Positions 8,283 through 17,843 are shown, counted from the first letter of the stretch. The stretch: DNA of 54,372 nucleotides from JBFMFR01 sp040752025 (GCA_040752025.1 JBFMFR010000050.1:1-54372); one strand, 5' to 3'. The notes: generated by a model from the sequence alone, not told the origin. Made by a program: numbers and translations.

Positions 8283-9059
8283 TCATTCCCCTAAGACCGA
8301 TTGCACGATCCCGGGAATAATTTCTTCAACATTCTCGTGGAAAACCACATCCGCGCGCACATCCAGATAGGTCTGGGAATAATTGATCAGAATCAGGTGC
8401 GCACCATTTTCCAGGGCCCGCATGGGCAGTCCGGCAACCGGTAAAACTTCCAAAGAGGACCCCGCCACGATCATCAGATCGCACTTCTTGCTGGCATCCA
8501 AAGCTTTCAGCCAGATCTCGGCAGGCAGTTGTTCGCCAAACAACACCATATCCGGTTTGAGCACGTGCTGGCACACTGGACAATGAGGAATCTGTTCACT
8601 CTCCAGATATGCTTGCAAATAGGCCTCCGCAGCATACTTACGGAAACACCAGGTACAGGTCATTGATGAAAACGAGCCATGCACTTCCAGCACCGTTTTC
8701 GACCCGGCCTTTTGATGAAGCGTATCGATATTCTGAGTGATCACCGCTTGCAAATATCCGGCCTGCTCCAGGCGCGCCAGGCCGTAATGCGCCTGGTTAG
8801 GCTGCGCCTGCGACAGCGTGATGGCCAGCGTATGCATCCAGGTGAAAAAACGCTCGGGATGATAGCGGAAAGCCGCCAGGGAGGCCACCTCGAAGGGGTC
8901 TACACGCGTCCATAAGCCGTTCGTGGGTGAGCGGAAATCCGGAATGCCCGATGGCGTTGAGATGCCTGCGCCTGTCAGGACTACACCGCGTTTGCTGCCA
9001 CGGATGATGTCAGCAGCACAACGGATTCCCATTAGCGTAGCATCGGAAAATTCAGGCAT
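8283..9059 (-). CDS. NAD-dependent protein deacylase, Sir2 family
   Basis: A 258-residue sirtuin that removes acyl groups from lysines using NAD. Visible motifs are GAGIS with PSGIPDFRS for NAD binding, TQNIDTLHQKAG, the catalytic His in EVHGSF, and a zinc site formed by CTWC and CPVC. VAGSSLEV and LILINYSQT close the Rossmann part. It lacks the Tyr and Arg pair that marks SIRT5-like desuccinylases (AAFRYHPERFF differs from that pattern), so a deacetylase is more likely. It starts 17 bases after the stop of the receiver-ATPase gene on the same strand and is probably cotranscribed with it. The ribosome site is weak (CTGGG). Confidence 0.92.
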   Translation of the reverse strand: MPEFSDATLMGIRCAADIIRGSKRGVVLTGAGISTPSGIPDFRSPTNGLWTRVDPFEVASLAAFRYHPERFFTWMHTLAITLSQAQPNQAHYGLARLEQAGYLQAVITQNIDTLHQKAGSKTVLEVHGSFSSMTCTWCFRKYAAEAYLQAYLESEQIPHCPVCQHVLKPDMVLFGEQLPAEIWLKALDASKKCDLMIVAGSSLEVLPVAGLPMRALENGAHLILINYSQTYLDVRADVVFHENVEEIIPGIVQSVLGE

Positions 9060-9076
9060 CCCAGGAAGACAATCGA

Positions 9077-10228
9077 TCAGGATAGATTCTGGAAAACGAG
9101 ATCTGCCAGCTTGAGGAACTGTTGCGCCGTTACCCCTTCCGTCTGTTTGAGCACCATCGGCGTGGTCTCCACCGCAGCCTGGTACGCCAGTTCCGGGTTA
9201 GCCGTAAATACCAACGACACAGGCCGGCGTAATTGATCCTGTACCTGGCTCAACGAAAGCTGCACGCCTGCCCGCAGCCGGTTGAATAATACCGGGAAGA
9301 CACGCTCCTCGCCTATCCCCTTTTCGTACAAGTAATCGATCATCGCCCGGGTCTGCAAGATTGTCTGGCTGACTGGCTCAACCACCAGCACAACCAGATC
9401 GCACTTTTCGAGTACCTGATCAGTAACCGCGGTAATCGATGGGCCCAGGTCCAGGATGGTGAACGGTGCCAGGTGCGCCAGGATTTCCGTCACCGCCACA
9501 TAATTCTCTGGGCGGAAAACCTTCCTGGCATCCTGTGGGTTCGGCGAAGATAACATGAACCGCACCCCTTCCAGGTGAGTGATCAGCTCACTTTCGACCA
9601 GGGCCGGATCCATTTGATTGGCAGGCGACATCAACATGCGATTCAGGCTCTGCGCGTTGGAGTAGCCCAATTCAAGCCCAATCGTGCCGCAACCAGGCCG
9701 GTAATCTGCCACGATCACAGCCTTCTTATGCTGGTAGTGCAACACAACCCCCAGGTTCAAGGCCACAGTCGAGACCCCCAGACCGCCTTTGGCTGCCAAA
9801 ATGCCGACTACCTTGCCGCGCGGAGTTGCTGGCTTGGCGGCTTGTGGCTGGCCTCGCTTGGCGCGCGCCAACACCGCTCGCACATGTGCGATCAATTCGC
9901 GTGGTTGGGCTGGCTTTGTAATATAATCATCCGCGCCAGCATCATACCCTTCCAACCGGTCTTCAGCCTGAGCCTTGGCCGTAAACATGATGATCAGGAT
10001 GTTCTGTGTTTCAGGGTCCGCGCGCAGTCTCCGCGCCACCTCCACCCCATCCATGTCTGGCATCATCAAATCCAGCAAGATCAGGTCCGGCTTCTCGTTT
10101 CGCGCCAAAGAAAGCGCCTGTTTCCCGCTGCTTGCAGCGACAATCTTGTATCCCTGCTTATCCAGCATCAATCCCACCAGGCGTAGGGTGTCCAAGTCAT
10201 CATCGACAATTAAAATCTTTTCAGCCAT
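9077..10228 (-). CDS. Receiver-domain protein with a CpaE/MinD-like ATPase
   Basis: A 383-residue fusion. Residues 1-120 are a two-component receiver domain: acidic pair in IVDDDLD, phosphorylated Asp in LILLDLMMPDMDG, conserved Thr in MFTAKAQ and Lys in ITKPAQP. Residues 135-380 are a ParA/MinD-type ATPase with a deviant Walker A (AKGGLGVSTVAL) and a hydrophobic Walker B (FTILDLGPSI). This is the domain order of CpaE, which places or regulates tight-adherence (Tad) pili, but no cpaB/C/F or pilin gene is nearby. It may act with a Tad locus elsewhere, or locate another complex. The ATG has an AAGGAG site. It lies upstream of the sirtuin on the same strand. Confidence 0.88.
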   Translation of the reverse strand: MAEKILIVDDDLDTLRLVGLMLDKQGYKIVAASSGKQALSLARNEKPDLILLDLMMPDMDGVEVARRLRADPETQNILIIMFTAKAQAEDRLEGYDAGADDYITKPAQPRELIAHVRAVLARAKRGQPQAAKPATPRGKVVGILAAKGGLGVSTVALNLGVVLHYQHKKAVIVADYRPGCGTIGLELGYSNAQSLNRMLMSPANQMDPALVESELITHLEGVRFMLSSPNPQDARKVFRPENYVAVTEILAHLAPFTILDLGPSITAVTDQVLEKCDLVVLVVEPVSQTILQTRAMIDYLYEKGIGEERVFPVLFNRLRAGVQLSLSQVQDQLRRPVSLVFTANPELAYQAAVETTPMVLKQTEGVTAQQFLKLADLVFQNLS

Positions 10229-10309
10229 TTCTGCTCCTTAGCCAGCATGGATCATACAAAAAGTCTAGCATAAAGCTGCGATACACACAAGTGCAAATTC
10301 CAAATCAAT

Positions 10310-10315
10310 TATAAT
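10310..10315 (+). promoter_or_regulatory. -10 box of tilS, leaderless type
   Basis: A consensus TATAAT ends 7 bases before the tilS ATG at 10323. No Shine-Dalgarno sequence can fit. No clear -35 box is visible. Confidence 0.6.
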
Positions 10316-10322
10316 CGCTACT

Positions 10323-11756
10323 ATGCTAATCGAGCGTTTTCGTCAAATTCTTCAGCAAGAATGCCCCCTGGATCCGGACCGGCTGCTTTTGGTGGGCGTC
10401 TCAGGCGGGCCAGATAGTCTCTGCCTGCTCGACCTGCTCTGGCAGCTCGGCTTTTCGCTGGCAGTCGCCCACCTGGATCACGGCTTGCGACCCGAGTCGC
10501 AGGAAGAAGCTGGACTGGTGCGCCAATGGGTCGAACAAAAAGGGCTGCCCTTTTATCTCGAGCGTCTAAACGTTGCCGCCCTGGCCAAGAGTCAAGGGCT
10601 ATCCATCGAAGAGGCTGCGCGCACCGCTCGTTATCGCTTCCTGTTCAAACAGGCTGCTCAATGTCAGGCGCAAGCCGTCGCCGTTGGACACACAGCCGAC
10701 GATCAAGTGGAAACCGTATTGATGCACCTGCTGCGCGGCGCTGGCCTGTCCGGGTTGCGCGGCATGGCTTGCTACAGCCTGCCCAACGCCTGGAGCCAGG
10801 AACTGCCCTTAGTCCGCCCATTGCTAAGCATCTGGCGAGAGGAAATCCTGGAGCACCTGCACCAGCGCGGGCTGCAGCCCGTCCTGGACGCCAGTAACCA
10901 GGACACTCGCTTCTTCCGTAACCGTCTGCGCCACGAACTGATCCCAATCCTCGAAACCTACAACCCTCAAGTGCGCCAGCGTTTATGGCGCACAGCCCAG
11001 GTGCTTCACCAGGATTACAGCGTTTTAGAGCGCCTTGTCGAATCCGCCTGGCAGATCTGCCTGCGCCAGCACGGCCCGGGCTATCTTTCCCTGGACCCGC
11101 AGGCGCTGGCCGCCCAGCCGCTCAGCATCCAGCGCTACCTGGTGCGCCGGGCCATCGCCCAACTTCAACCCGATTTGCGCGATGTCGATTTTGAGGCGAT
11201 CGAGCGCGCTCTGGCCTTCCTGCACCGCCCGTCCCGAATGGCGCAGTTAAACCTGGTAGCCGGGTTGCGTTTATTCATAGAAGCAGATCAGCTCTGGCTG
11301 GCAAACTGGCAAGCCAACCTGCCAGCGGACCATTGGCCTCAGGTATCACCTGACCGTGTGCTCACTTTCAATCCCCCAGGCACACTGCAACTGTCACAGG
11401 GCTGGGCCATCCATGCCACAATTGTCGAGGACACCCGATCTTTGCAGGAGTTCGACCTGCAAAACAACGACCCCTTCCAGGCCTGGCTGGACCTGGACAG
11501 GCTTAGCCTGCCCCTGCAAGTTAGTTCCATGCGCCCAGGCCAGCGTTTCCAGCCTCTGGGGATGTCTGGGCACTCCCTTAAAATGTCAGATTTCTTCATC
11601 AACGTCAGGCTGCCTCGCCGGGCGCGTCGTGCCTGGCCCCTGGTGCTTTCGTCTGGCGAGATTGCCTGGGTGCCAGGCTTCCGCCTGGGTCATCCCTTCC
11701 GCCTGAGTGCACAGACTCGCCTCGCCCTCCTGCTTCGCCTGGAACGCTCAGAATAA
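10323..11756 (+). CDS. tilS: tRNA(Ile)-lysidine synthase
   Basis: A 477-residue TilS, which adds lysine to C34 of tRNA-Ile(CAU) so that it reads AUA and is charged with Ile. The ATP-binding PP-loop is SGGPDS (residues 27-32), followed by HLDHGLRPES, EEAARTARYRFL, AVGHTADDQVETVLMHLLRG and the C-terminal RPSRMAQL and VSSMRPGQRFQPLGMSG segments of the long TilS form. The gene starts 7 bases after a TATAAT, so it is predicted to be leaderless. It ends in a strong terminator shared with fhs. Confidence 0.95.
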   Translation: MLIERFRQILQQECPLDPDRLLLVGVSGGPDSLCLLDLLWQLGFSLAVAHLDHGLRPESQEEAGLVRQWVEQKGLPFYLERLNVAALAKSQGLSIEEAARTARYRFLFKQAAQCQAQAVAVGHTADDQVETVLMHLLRGAGLSGLRGMACYSLPNAWSQELPLVRPLLSIWREEILEHLHQRGLQPVLDASNQDTRFFRNRLRHELIPILETYNPQVRQRLWRTAQVLHQDYSVLERLVESAWQICLRQHGPGYLSLDPQALAAQPLSIQRYLVRRAIAQLQPDLRDVDFEAIERALAFLHRPSRMAQLNLVAGLRLFIEADQLWLANWQANLPADHWPQVSPDRVLTFNPPGTLQLSQGWAIHATIVEDTRSLQEFDLQNNDPFQAWLDLDRLSLPLQVSSMRPGQRFQPLGMSGHSLKMSDFFINVRLPRRARRAWPLVLSSGEIAWVPGFRLGHPFRLSAQTRLALLLRLERSE

Positions 11757-11794
11757 AAAAAGGGTCTTGCAGGCTCCGCCCACAAGACCCTTTT
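11757..11794. terminator. Bidirectional terminator between tilS and fhs
   Basis: GGGTCTTG (11762-11769) pairs with CAAGACCC (11783-11790). Five or more A precede it and TTTT follows, so it works on either strand. It sits between two converging stops. Confidence 0.85.
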
Positions 11795-11810
11795 ACGAGC
11801 CAATCTAGGT

Positions 11811-13733
11811 TTAGAACAGCCCCACCACGCGGCCGGTCTCCAGATCCAAATCTACATCATAGAACACCGGACGAGTCGGCAGGCCTGGCATCGTGCGCAT
11901 GGTGCCCAACAGCGGATACAGGAAGCCTGCGCCCACTGAGGCACGGATGTCGCGGATCGGAACCACAAAGCCCTTCGGCACACCCTTCAACTCAGGATTG
12001 TGGCTCAGGCTCAGGTGCGTCTTCGCCATGCACAACGGCAGGTTGTCGAAGCCCAGGCGAGTATACAACTCAATCTTGGCTTCTGCTTCAGGCGAATACT
12101 CGACTCCATCTGCCCCGTAGATCTCCTTGCAGATCTTCTCGATTTTCTCCTTGATGGACAGGTTCAGTGGGTAAAGGAACTTGAAGTTGGTGGGTTTCTC
12201 AGCGGCCTTGACCACCGCTTCGGCCAGCGCCTTAGCGCCCTTGCCGCCCTCCATCCAGTGCGTGCAGACCACTGCATCCTCAGCGCCGGCTTCGATCGCC
12301 GCCTTGCGCACCAGTTCGACCTCTGCCGGGGTGTCATCCTTGAAAGAGTTTACCGCCACCACAACGTTCACGCCATATTTCTTGGCGTTCTTGATGTGGT
12401 GCTGCAAATTGCCCAGGCCAGCCTTCAGCAGGTCCAGGTTCTCTTCGGTATACTCAGGCGCCAGAGGACGTCCGGCCACCACCTTGGGTCCACCGCCGTG
12501 CATCTTCAGGGCGCGCACCGTCGCCACCATCACTACTACTTGCGGGATCAGGCCAGAATAGCGGCACTTGATGTCGAAGAACTTCTCCATGCCGATGTCA
12601 GCGCCGAAGCCCGATTCGGTTACCACGTAATCGGCCAGCTTGAGCGCAATGCGGTCGGCGATGATCGAGCTCTGCCCATGAGCGATGTTCGCAAACGGGC
12701 CAGCGTGCACAAAGACCGGCGTACCTTCGAGCGACTGCATCAATGTAGGCTTGATGGCATCCTTCATCAAAACGGTCATCGCGCCAGCCACGCCCAGGTC
12801 TTCAGCAGTAATTGCCTCGCCCTGCTTGTTCGTGCCGATCACGATGCGCCCCATGCGCTCGCGCATGTCTGCCAGGTCAGTTGTCAAAGCCAGGATAGCC
12901 ATGATTTCGCTGGCGACCGTGATGTCGAAGCCCGTGCGGCGGGTCTTGCCCTTCTCATCTGGGCCCAGGCCGACTTCGATCTCACGCAGGAAGCGGTCGT
13001 TGGTGTCAACCACCCGCCGCCAGGTAATACTGTCTGGGTCGATATCCAGGCGGGCAAAGCGGCTGCGCTCTTCAGGCGTCAGTTCGTTCGGATCAGTCTT
13101 GTCGATGCCCAGTTTCTTCAGCCGGTGCAGCATCGAGGGCGAGAATCTGCGGTTGCCTTCCTTGTCTGGCGGGCACAGCGCGTTGAAGAGCTTCTCATCG
13201 CTCTGGCTACTTTCGTGGAATATGCGCACGTCAATGGCCGCGGCCAGCAGGTTGTTGGCTGCCGTGATGGCGTGGATATCGCCGGTCAGGTGCAGGTTGA
13301 AATCCTCCATGGGGATCACCTGGCTGTATCCGCCGCCGGCTGCCCCACCCTTGATGCCGAAGGTTGGCCCCTGGCTGGGCTGGCGAATGCAGGTGAAAAC
13401 GCGCTTGCCCAGGTGCGCCCCCAGCGCCTGGCTCAATCCCATCATCGTCGTGCTCTTGCCCTCGCCCAGTGGGGTTGGGGTGATCGCCGTCACATCGATA
13501 TACTTGCCGTCCGGCACATCTTTGAGACGTTCCAGCACTTCCAGGCGGACTTTCGCCTCATATCGACCATGTAATTCGAGTTCCTCAGGCAGCAAGCCGA
13601 CTTCTTCAGCAACTTGTTGGATCGGCTTGATATCTGCCTCTTGCGCAATCTCGATGTCCGAAGGCACAGGTGTGCGCAGCTTCAACGGGATAGGTGTAAA
13701 TTTTCGCAATCCGGGAAAATTGTTCGTACTCAT
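11811..13733 (-). CDS. fhs: Formate-tetrahydrofolate ligase, long C1-synthase-like form
   Basis: A 640-residue enzyme that makes 10-formyl-THF from formate, THF and ATP. The P-loop is TPTPLGEGKSTT, followed by RQPSQGPTFGIKGGAAGGGY and GDIHAITAANNL. Well-known bacterial enzymes are about 560 residues. This one is about 80 longer and carries the internal segment HRLKKLGIDKTDPNELTPEE, with FARLDIDPDSITW after it, which I know from the synthetase domain of eukaryotic trifunctional C1-THF synthase (MTHFD1). The C-terminal end RVVGLF also fits that type. There is no attached dehydrogenase/cyclohydrolase domain. The ATG at 13733 has an AAGGAAAGGG site. In an anaerobe it could serve the Wood-Ljungdahl methyl branch or purine synthesis; context does not say which. 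Confidence 0.96.
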   Translation of the reverse strand: MSTNNFPGLRKFTPIPLKLRTPVPSDIEIAQEADIKPIQQVAEEVGLLPEELELHGRYEAKVRLEVLERLKDVPDGKYIDVTAITPTPLGEGKSTTMMGLSQALGAHLGKRVFTCIRQPSQGPTFGIKGGAAGGGYSQVIPMEDFNLHLTGDIHAITAANNLLAAAIDVRIFHESSQSDEKLFNALCPPDKEGNRRFSPSMLHRLKKLGIDKTDPNELTPEERSRFARLDIDPDSITWRRVVDTNDRFLREIEVGLGPDEKGKTRRTGFDITVASEIMAILALTTDLADMRERMGRIVIGTNKQGEAITAEDLGVAGAMTVLMKDAIKPTLMQSLEGTPVFVHAGPFANIAHGQSSIIADRIALKLADYVVTESGFGADIGMEKFFDIKCRYSGLIPQVVVMVATVRALKMHGGGPKVVAGRPLAPEYTEENLDLLKAGLGNLQHHIKNAKKYGVNVVVAVNSFKDDTPAEVELVRKAAIEAGAEDAVVCTHWMEGGKGAKALAEAVVKAAEKPTNFKFLYPLNLSIKEKIEKICKEIYGADGVEYSPEAEAKIELYTRLGFDNLPLCMAKTHLSLSHNPELKGVPKGFVVPIRDIRASVGAGFLYPLLGTMRTMPGLPTRPVFYDVDLDLETGRVVGLF

Positions 13734-13879
13734 ACGTTTGGCCCTTTCCTTTTTGTCTGAATTGAGAGCAGCTGAATATCAGTATAATTGTGACAGAAAT
13801 CCTGCCATCCGACAAGGGACGCATATCCTGTCTGTGTTAAGCAATGTGTCACTTTTACTCGCGCCCGATCTTAAATTTA

Positions 13880-15826
13880 CTAAGCCTTCAGGCACATAAA
13901 ACCATACGGCTCAAGCCGGAGATCTTGCAACGGAAATGCCTCCCCAGTAAACAAATCTGTAAACGTATAGCTCAAGCCGTACAGGCGTAATTGGTTAGCC
14001 GCTACCACCTGTTCGGCCTCGGAAAAATTAGCAAATACCAGGGCGCGTTCATTTCCGTACACACGTACGTAGCCGAGTACATGTACATTACCCGTATGGA
14101 TCACCTGCAAATGATTGCCCGAGAAAACGGGAGCGCGCTGGCGCAGGTTGACCAATCGCTGCAAGCCCTGGTAAATCCGGCCTTCCAGGCTGTGCGCATC
14201 GTGCCGCAAAGCGATCTTTTGCCAGTCAGCCGCCGGTCGATGCACCCAGCGGCTGTCATGCGCCTTGGCTGGATCCTGCCGGTAACTGTAATCGTTTAGC
14301 ATACCGATCTCATCCCCCAGGTAGATCAGCGGGATTCCCCCCACCGTTAGAATCACGCTGTGGATCAGCAGGATGCGCCGGATGGCAAGCTCGACCTCCG
14401 CTTCGGTTTCTTCCTTGAAAGCCTTCTCCAGACCAACCAGCGAAGCGCAGGTACCCGAAATGCGCGCATCTCCGGTTTTCGGGTTCTCCTGGAAAGGCAG
14501 CCCGCGGGCAAAGCTGCCCTCAAAACGCCCCGTATAGAACGCGTTCAAGAAGCGCCGGTGGTTGTAGCCATTGACATCGAGGCGCGCCGCGTCATCATCT
14601 GAAAAAGTCCAACCAATATCGTCATGACAGCGCACATAGTTGACCCAGGCGCAGCCCGGCGGAATCTGGAACCGCTCGCGCAGAGCCTGATCGAGCAGGT
14701 TGATCTCGCGGGTCGCCAGTGAATTCCACAGCATCGCCATCAGCAGCGGGTTGTAGGATAACTGGCACTCTCCAGGATCGATATATTTGGCTACTTCATC
14801 CGGATGTACGATCGCCTCCGACTTGAACAACAGCGCCGGCGCTGCGATGCGCGCGACTGCGTTGAAAGCCTGGATCAGCATATGCGCTTCAGGCAGGTTT
14901 TCGGAACTGGTGCCCAGTTGTTTCCAGATAAAAGCCACGGCATCCAGGCGCAGCACCTCCACGCCTGCATTTGCCAGGAACAACATCTCCTCAGCCATGC
15001 GGTTGAACACTTCTGGGTTAGCATAGTTCAGATCCCATTGGTAAGAGTGGAAAGTCGTCCACACCCATTTGCCAACCTCTGGGCGAAACGTGAAGGCGCC
15101 GGGATGTTCGTCGGGAAAGATCTCCCGCATATAAGCTTCATAGGCTCCCGGCATCTGGCGGTCTGGGAACATGCGGTAATAATCCTGATAGCTGGATTCG
15201 CCTGCCAGGGCGCGCTGCGCCCAATCGTGTTCATCTGATGTATGATTGAACACCAGGTCCAGGACCAGGCTGATCCCCTCCTGGCGCAACTCGCTGGCCA
15301 GAACGGCAAGCTGTTCCATCGTCCCCAGGGCCGGGTTGACCTCCCGGTAGCTGCTGACGGCATACCCGCCATCGTTCTCCCCTTCTGGAACCAGGAACAA
15401 CGGCATAAGGTGTAGGTAAGTTAGCCCCAACTCCTTGAAGTAGCCGATCTTCTGGCGAATGCCTTCCAGGTCTCCAGCGAATAAATCCACGTAGCACACC
15501 CCGCCCAACATTTGGTGAGATTGGAACCACAGCGGCTCAGCTTCTCGCCTGGCATCCAATTCTTTCAAATCCTCCGGCCGTTTCAGCCACATCTCCACAA
15601 TCGTGATGAGCAAATCTTCCAGGTGGTAGAAAAAATCGTACTGCCCCGCGTAAAGGCGGTAATACAATTCGAACAGACCAGGGAAATGAACTTCCAGGCG
15701 TGCTAAGAAGTTCTGCCAGGCTTCAGGCTGGCTCGCAGCCCGGCTGGCAAAACGTGCCTCCAGCCGTGGCAGCAGGCGCGCCAGTGAAGTTTGAATATAG
15801 CGTTGCACCGTTGAACTTTCCTGCAT
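13880..15826 (-). CDS. Amylosucrase
   Basis: A 648-residue GH13 glucosyltransferase that splits sucrose, adds the glucose to an alpha-1,4-glucan and releases fructose. Length and domains match the Neisseria enzyme (about 636): a helical N-terminal domain (1-90), a (beta/alpha)8 barrel with nucleophile Asp in VLRLDAVAFIWKQLG, acid/base Glu in LLFKSEAIVHPDEV and the third Asp in NYVRCHDDIGW, and a C-terminal beta domain. FNHTSDEHDWA is region I. There is no signal peptide, so it acts inside the cell. It is the last gene of the alpha-glucoside operon, starting 3 bases after the ROK kinase stop with a GAGGGG site. The adjacent fructokinase would trap the released fructose, which supports sucrose as the substrate. 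Confidence 0.93.
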   Translation of the reverse strand: MQESSTVQRYIQTSLARLLPRLEARFASRAASQPEAWQNFLARLEVHFPGLFELYYRLYAGQYDFFYHLEDLLITIVEMWLKRPEDLKELDARREAEPLWFQSHQMLGGVCYVDLFAGDLEGIRQKIGYFKELGLTYLHLMPLFLVPEGENDGGYAVSSYREVNPALGTMEQLAVLASELRQEGISLVLDLVFNHTSDEHDWAQRALAGESSYQDYYRMFPDRQMPGAYEAYMREIFPDEHPGAFTFRPEVGKWVWTTFHSYQWDLNYANPEVFNRMAEEMLFLANAGVEVLRLDAVAFIWKQLGTSSENLPEAHMLIQAFNAVARIAAPALLFKSEAIVHPDEVAKYIDPGECQLSYNPLLMAMLWNSLATREINLLDQALRERFQIPPGCAWVNYVRCHDDIGWTFSDDDAARLDVNGYNHRRFLNAFYTGRFEGSFARGLPFQENPKTGDARISGTCASLVGLEKAFKEETEAEVELAIRRILLIHSVILTVGGIPLIYLGDEIGMLNDYSYRQDPAKAHDSRWVHRPAADWQKIALRHDAHSLEGRIYQGLQRLVNLRQRAPVFSGNHLQVIHTGNVHVLGYVRVYGNERALVFANFSEAEQVVAANQLRLYGLSYTFTDLFTGEAFPLQDLRLEPYGFMCLKA

Positions 15827-15829
15827 CGC

Positions 15830-16729
15830 TCACCCCTCAACTGCCAGGCTGGCCAGGGCAATAGCCCCCAGCACCCCGGCGCGAGATCCCAGGGCAGGCG
15901 GCACGATATACTCATCAATTGCGTCCAAAATCGTTGGGGACTGCACGTAACCATTCAGCAGCTTTAGCACTTCGCTTCGCACCAGGGGAAATATGCCGGG
16001 AGAATTCATCACCCCGCCCCCCATCACAATCCGCTGCGGCGACAAAGTACAAATAAACGTCATCAGTCCCAGTGCCAGGTAGTGCGATTCGAGTTTCCAG
16101 GCTGGGTGCCCTTCCGGCAATGTTTCGGCCCGCTGTCCCCAGCGCTTCTCTATCGCCGGTCCCGCCGCCATGCCCTCCAGGCAATCGCCATGAAACGGGC
16201 AGAATCCTGCAAAAGGGTCCGCCTGCCAGTCGTGTGGTAAGCAGATGTGACCCATCTCGGGATGGATCAATCCATGCATTAAGCGGCCATTCATCATCCC
16301 CCCACCGCCAATGCCTGTGCCGATGGTCAGATAGATAAATGTATCCAGGTCTCGAGCCGCGCCCCAGCGCCACTCCCCCAGGGCTGCGCCATTCACGTCC
16401 GTATCAAACTGGATGGGTAGATCAAAAACCTTCTGAATCGCACCCCTGAAATCGAAATTTGCCCATCCTGGCTTCGGTGTGGTGGTGATATACCCATACG
16501 TTGGCGAGGCCGGGTTAGGGTCGACCGGTCCAAACGAGGCGATACCGATGGCCTCAAATGCACCGGCTTCAGCCTGTGCCTGGCGAAGAAACTCAACCGT
16601 TTTTCGCACAGTTTCATCAGGAGTAGTCGTTGCAAATGTGGTCTGGGTACGCACATCCTCCGGCCCGCTACCCACCGCACAAATAAACTTAGTGCCACCT
16701 GCTTCGATCCCAGCATATAACTTTGACAT
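15830..16729 (-). CDS. ROK family sugar kinase, probably fructokinase
   Basis: A 299-residue ROK kinase. The ATP-binding loop is GIEAGGTKFICAVG at the N-terminus. The subgroup zinc site is visible as HPEMGHICLPH with CPFHGDCLEG, the pattern of Bacillus-type ROK fructokinases (GmuE/YdhR). The catalytic Asp lies in FDTDVNGAALGEW. It should phosphorylate fructose to fructose-6-phosphate. Position supports this: it sits 3 bases before amylosucrase, which releases fructose, and 25 bases after the LacI regulator. A mannose- or glucose-preferring kinase is possible but less likely. Confidence 0.88.
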   Translation of the reverse strand: MSKLYAGIEAGGTKFICAVGSGPEDVRTQTTFATTTPDETVRKTVEFLRQAQAEAGAFEAIGIASFGPVDPNPASPTYGYITTTPKPGWANFDFRGAIQKVFDLPIQFDTDVNGAALGEWRWGAARDLDTFIYLTIGTGIGGGGMMNGRLMHGLIHPEMGHICLPHDWQADPFAGFCPFHGDCLEGMAAGPAIEKRWGQRAETLPEGHPAWKLESHYLALGLMTFICTLSPQRIVMGGGVMNSPGIFPLVRSEVLKLLNGYVQSPTILDAIDEYIVPPALGSRAGVLGAIALASLAVEG

Positions 16730-16754
16730 CCCTGTACGCTCCCTGGCTCTTGGA

Positions 16755-17771
16755 TTATAGCGGCGGCGCTGTGGTATTACGCACGATCAACTCCGTTGGA
16801 AGCACTTCGCACACTGGTTCTTCGTTAGGTTCTTCCAGCACATCCAACAGCAGTTCAACACCGCGCTGCCCTGATTCATACATCAATTGCCGTATGGTTG
16901 TCAAGCCCAGATATTCGGCTACTTCGATATCGTCATACCCGATCACCGAAATCTCCTCTGGAACTTTCAGGCCCGCTTCACGCGCTGCTTCCAGGACACC
17001 CATTGCCTGAGTGTCACTGGCAGCAAAAATCGCTGTTGGCCTTTCTGGCAGTGCCAGCATATTTTCCGCCAGCGAGCGTGCCTCGTAGCGCCCGTGCTCA
17101 CCCTGTCCATGATAATCGGCGCGCGCAGATATCCCGGCTGCCCCGAGCGCCTGTAGATAGCCTCGAAAACGGTCTCTGCTGGAAGTGAAATTAAAAGGAC
17201 TTTCGAGCCAATCGCTGATATATCCAATCCGCCTGTGTCCCAGGTCAATCAGGTGCTGAGTGGCAAGCAACCCGCCGTGTACATCATCGATAACCACCCG
17301 GTTGAACGAGGTTAGAGAAGGATGGTTAGCATCCACCAGCACGATCGGTACATCGGCTCGCATCAACCAGTCCACATCCTCGTCCCGCGGCGGCAGAGAG
17401 ATGATCAAAACGCCATCCACGCGCTCTCTCCGCGGCACATCGTGAATGCATTGGTCACGACGTTTGACGGTTTCGACATTGTAGATATTCAGATCATACT
17501 GGCTTTCCATTAAAGCGTGTTCAATCCCGCGCAGGCGCTCGATGAACGCCGGGCGGGTGAAAAACGGTACGATCACAGCCACCGTCAGCGTCTTGCCTAG
17601 CGACAGGCGCCGCGCCGTTGGGTTGGGCACAAAATTGAGTTCGGCGATCACGGCCAGTACGCGCTGCCGGGTCGTCTGGCTCACCAGCGGGCTATCGTTC
17701 AGCACGCGTGAAACCGTGCCCAAACCCACACCTGCTCTTTTGGCAACATCCCGAATCGTTGCAGGTTTCAT
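16755..17771 (-). CDS. LacI family transcriptional regulator (proximal)
   Basis: A 338-residue LacI/GalR repressor. The helix-turn-helix and hinge helix are at residues 1-60 (TIRDVAKRAGVGLGTVSRVL, then PNPTARRLSLGKT). The periplasmic-binding-like sensor domain fills the rest, with DGVLIISLPP, LGHRRIGYISD and the C-terminal SVIGYDDIEVAEYL. The recognition helix residues (G-L-G-T-V-S) differ from those of the other LacI protein at 24739-25782, so the two should read different operators. The start has an AAGGAG site. It is embedded between treS and the fructokinase and is likely to control this locus in response to a sugar such as sucrose, maltose or trehalose. Confidence 0.92.
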   Translation of the reverse strand: MKPATIRDVAKRAGVGLGTVSRVLNDSPLVSQTTRQRVLAVIAELNFVPNPTARRLSLGKTLTVAVIVPFFTRPAFIERLRGIEHALMESQYDLNIYNVETVKRRDQCIHDVPRRERVDGVLIISLPPRDEDVDWLMRADVPIVLVDANHPSLTSFNRVVIDDVHGGLLATQHLIDLGHRRIGYISDWLESPFNFTSSRDRFRGYLQALGAAGISARADYHGQGEHGRYEARSLAENMLALPERPTAIFAASDTQAMGVLEAAREAGLKVPEEISVIGYDDIEVAEYLGLTTIRQLMYESGQRGVELLLDVLEEPNEEPVCEVLPTELIVRNTTAPPL

Positions 17772-17843
17772 TCTAGCTATCTCCTTGCCAGCCCAGCTTC
17801 GTGATTGCCTTGGACTTGCACGGCCCGCAGATTGGAGGCTGCC

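Noticed and set aside
12000..13574. Long plus-strand open frame (524 codons) opposite fhs
   Set aside because: It is the complement of a highly conserved enzyme, has no recognisable domain, and arises from the high GC content at third positions.
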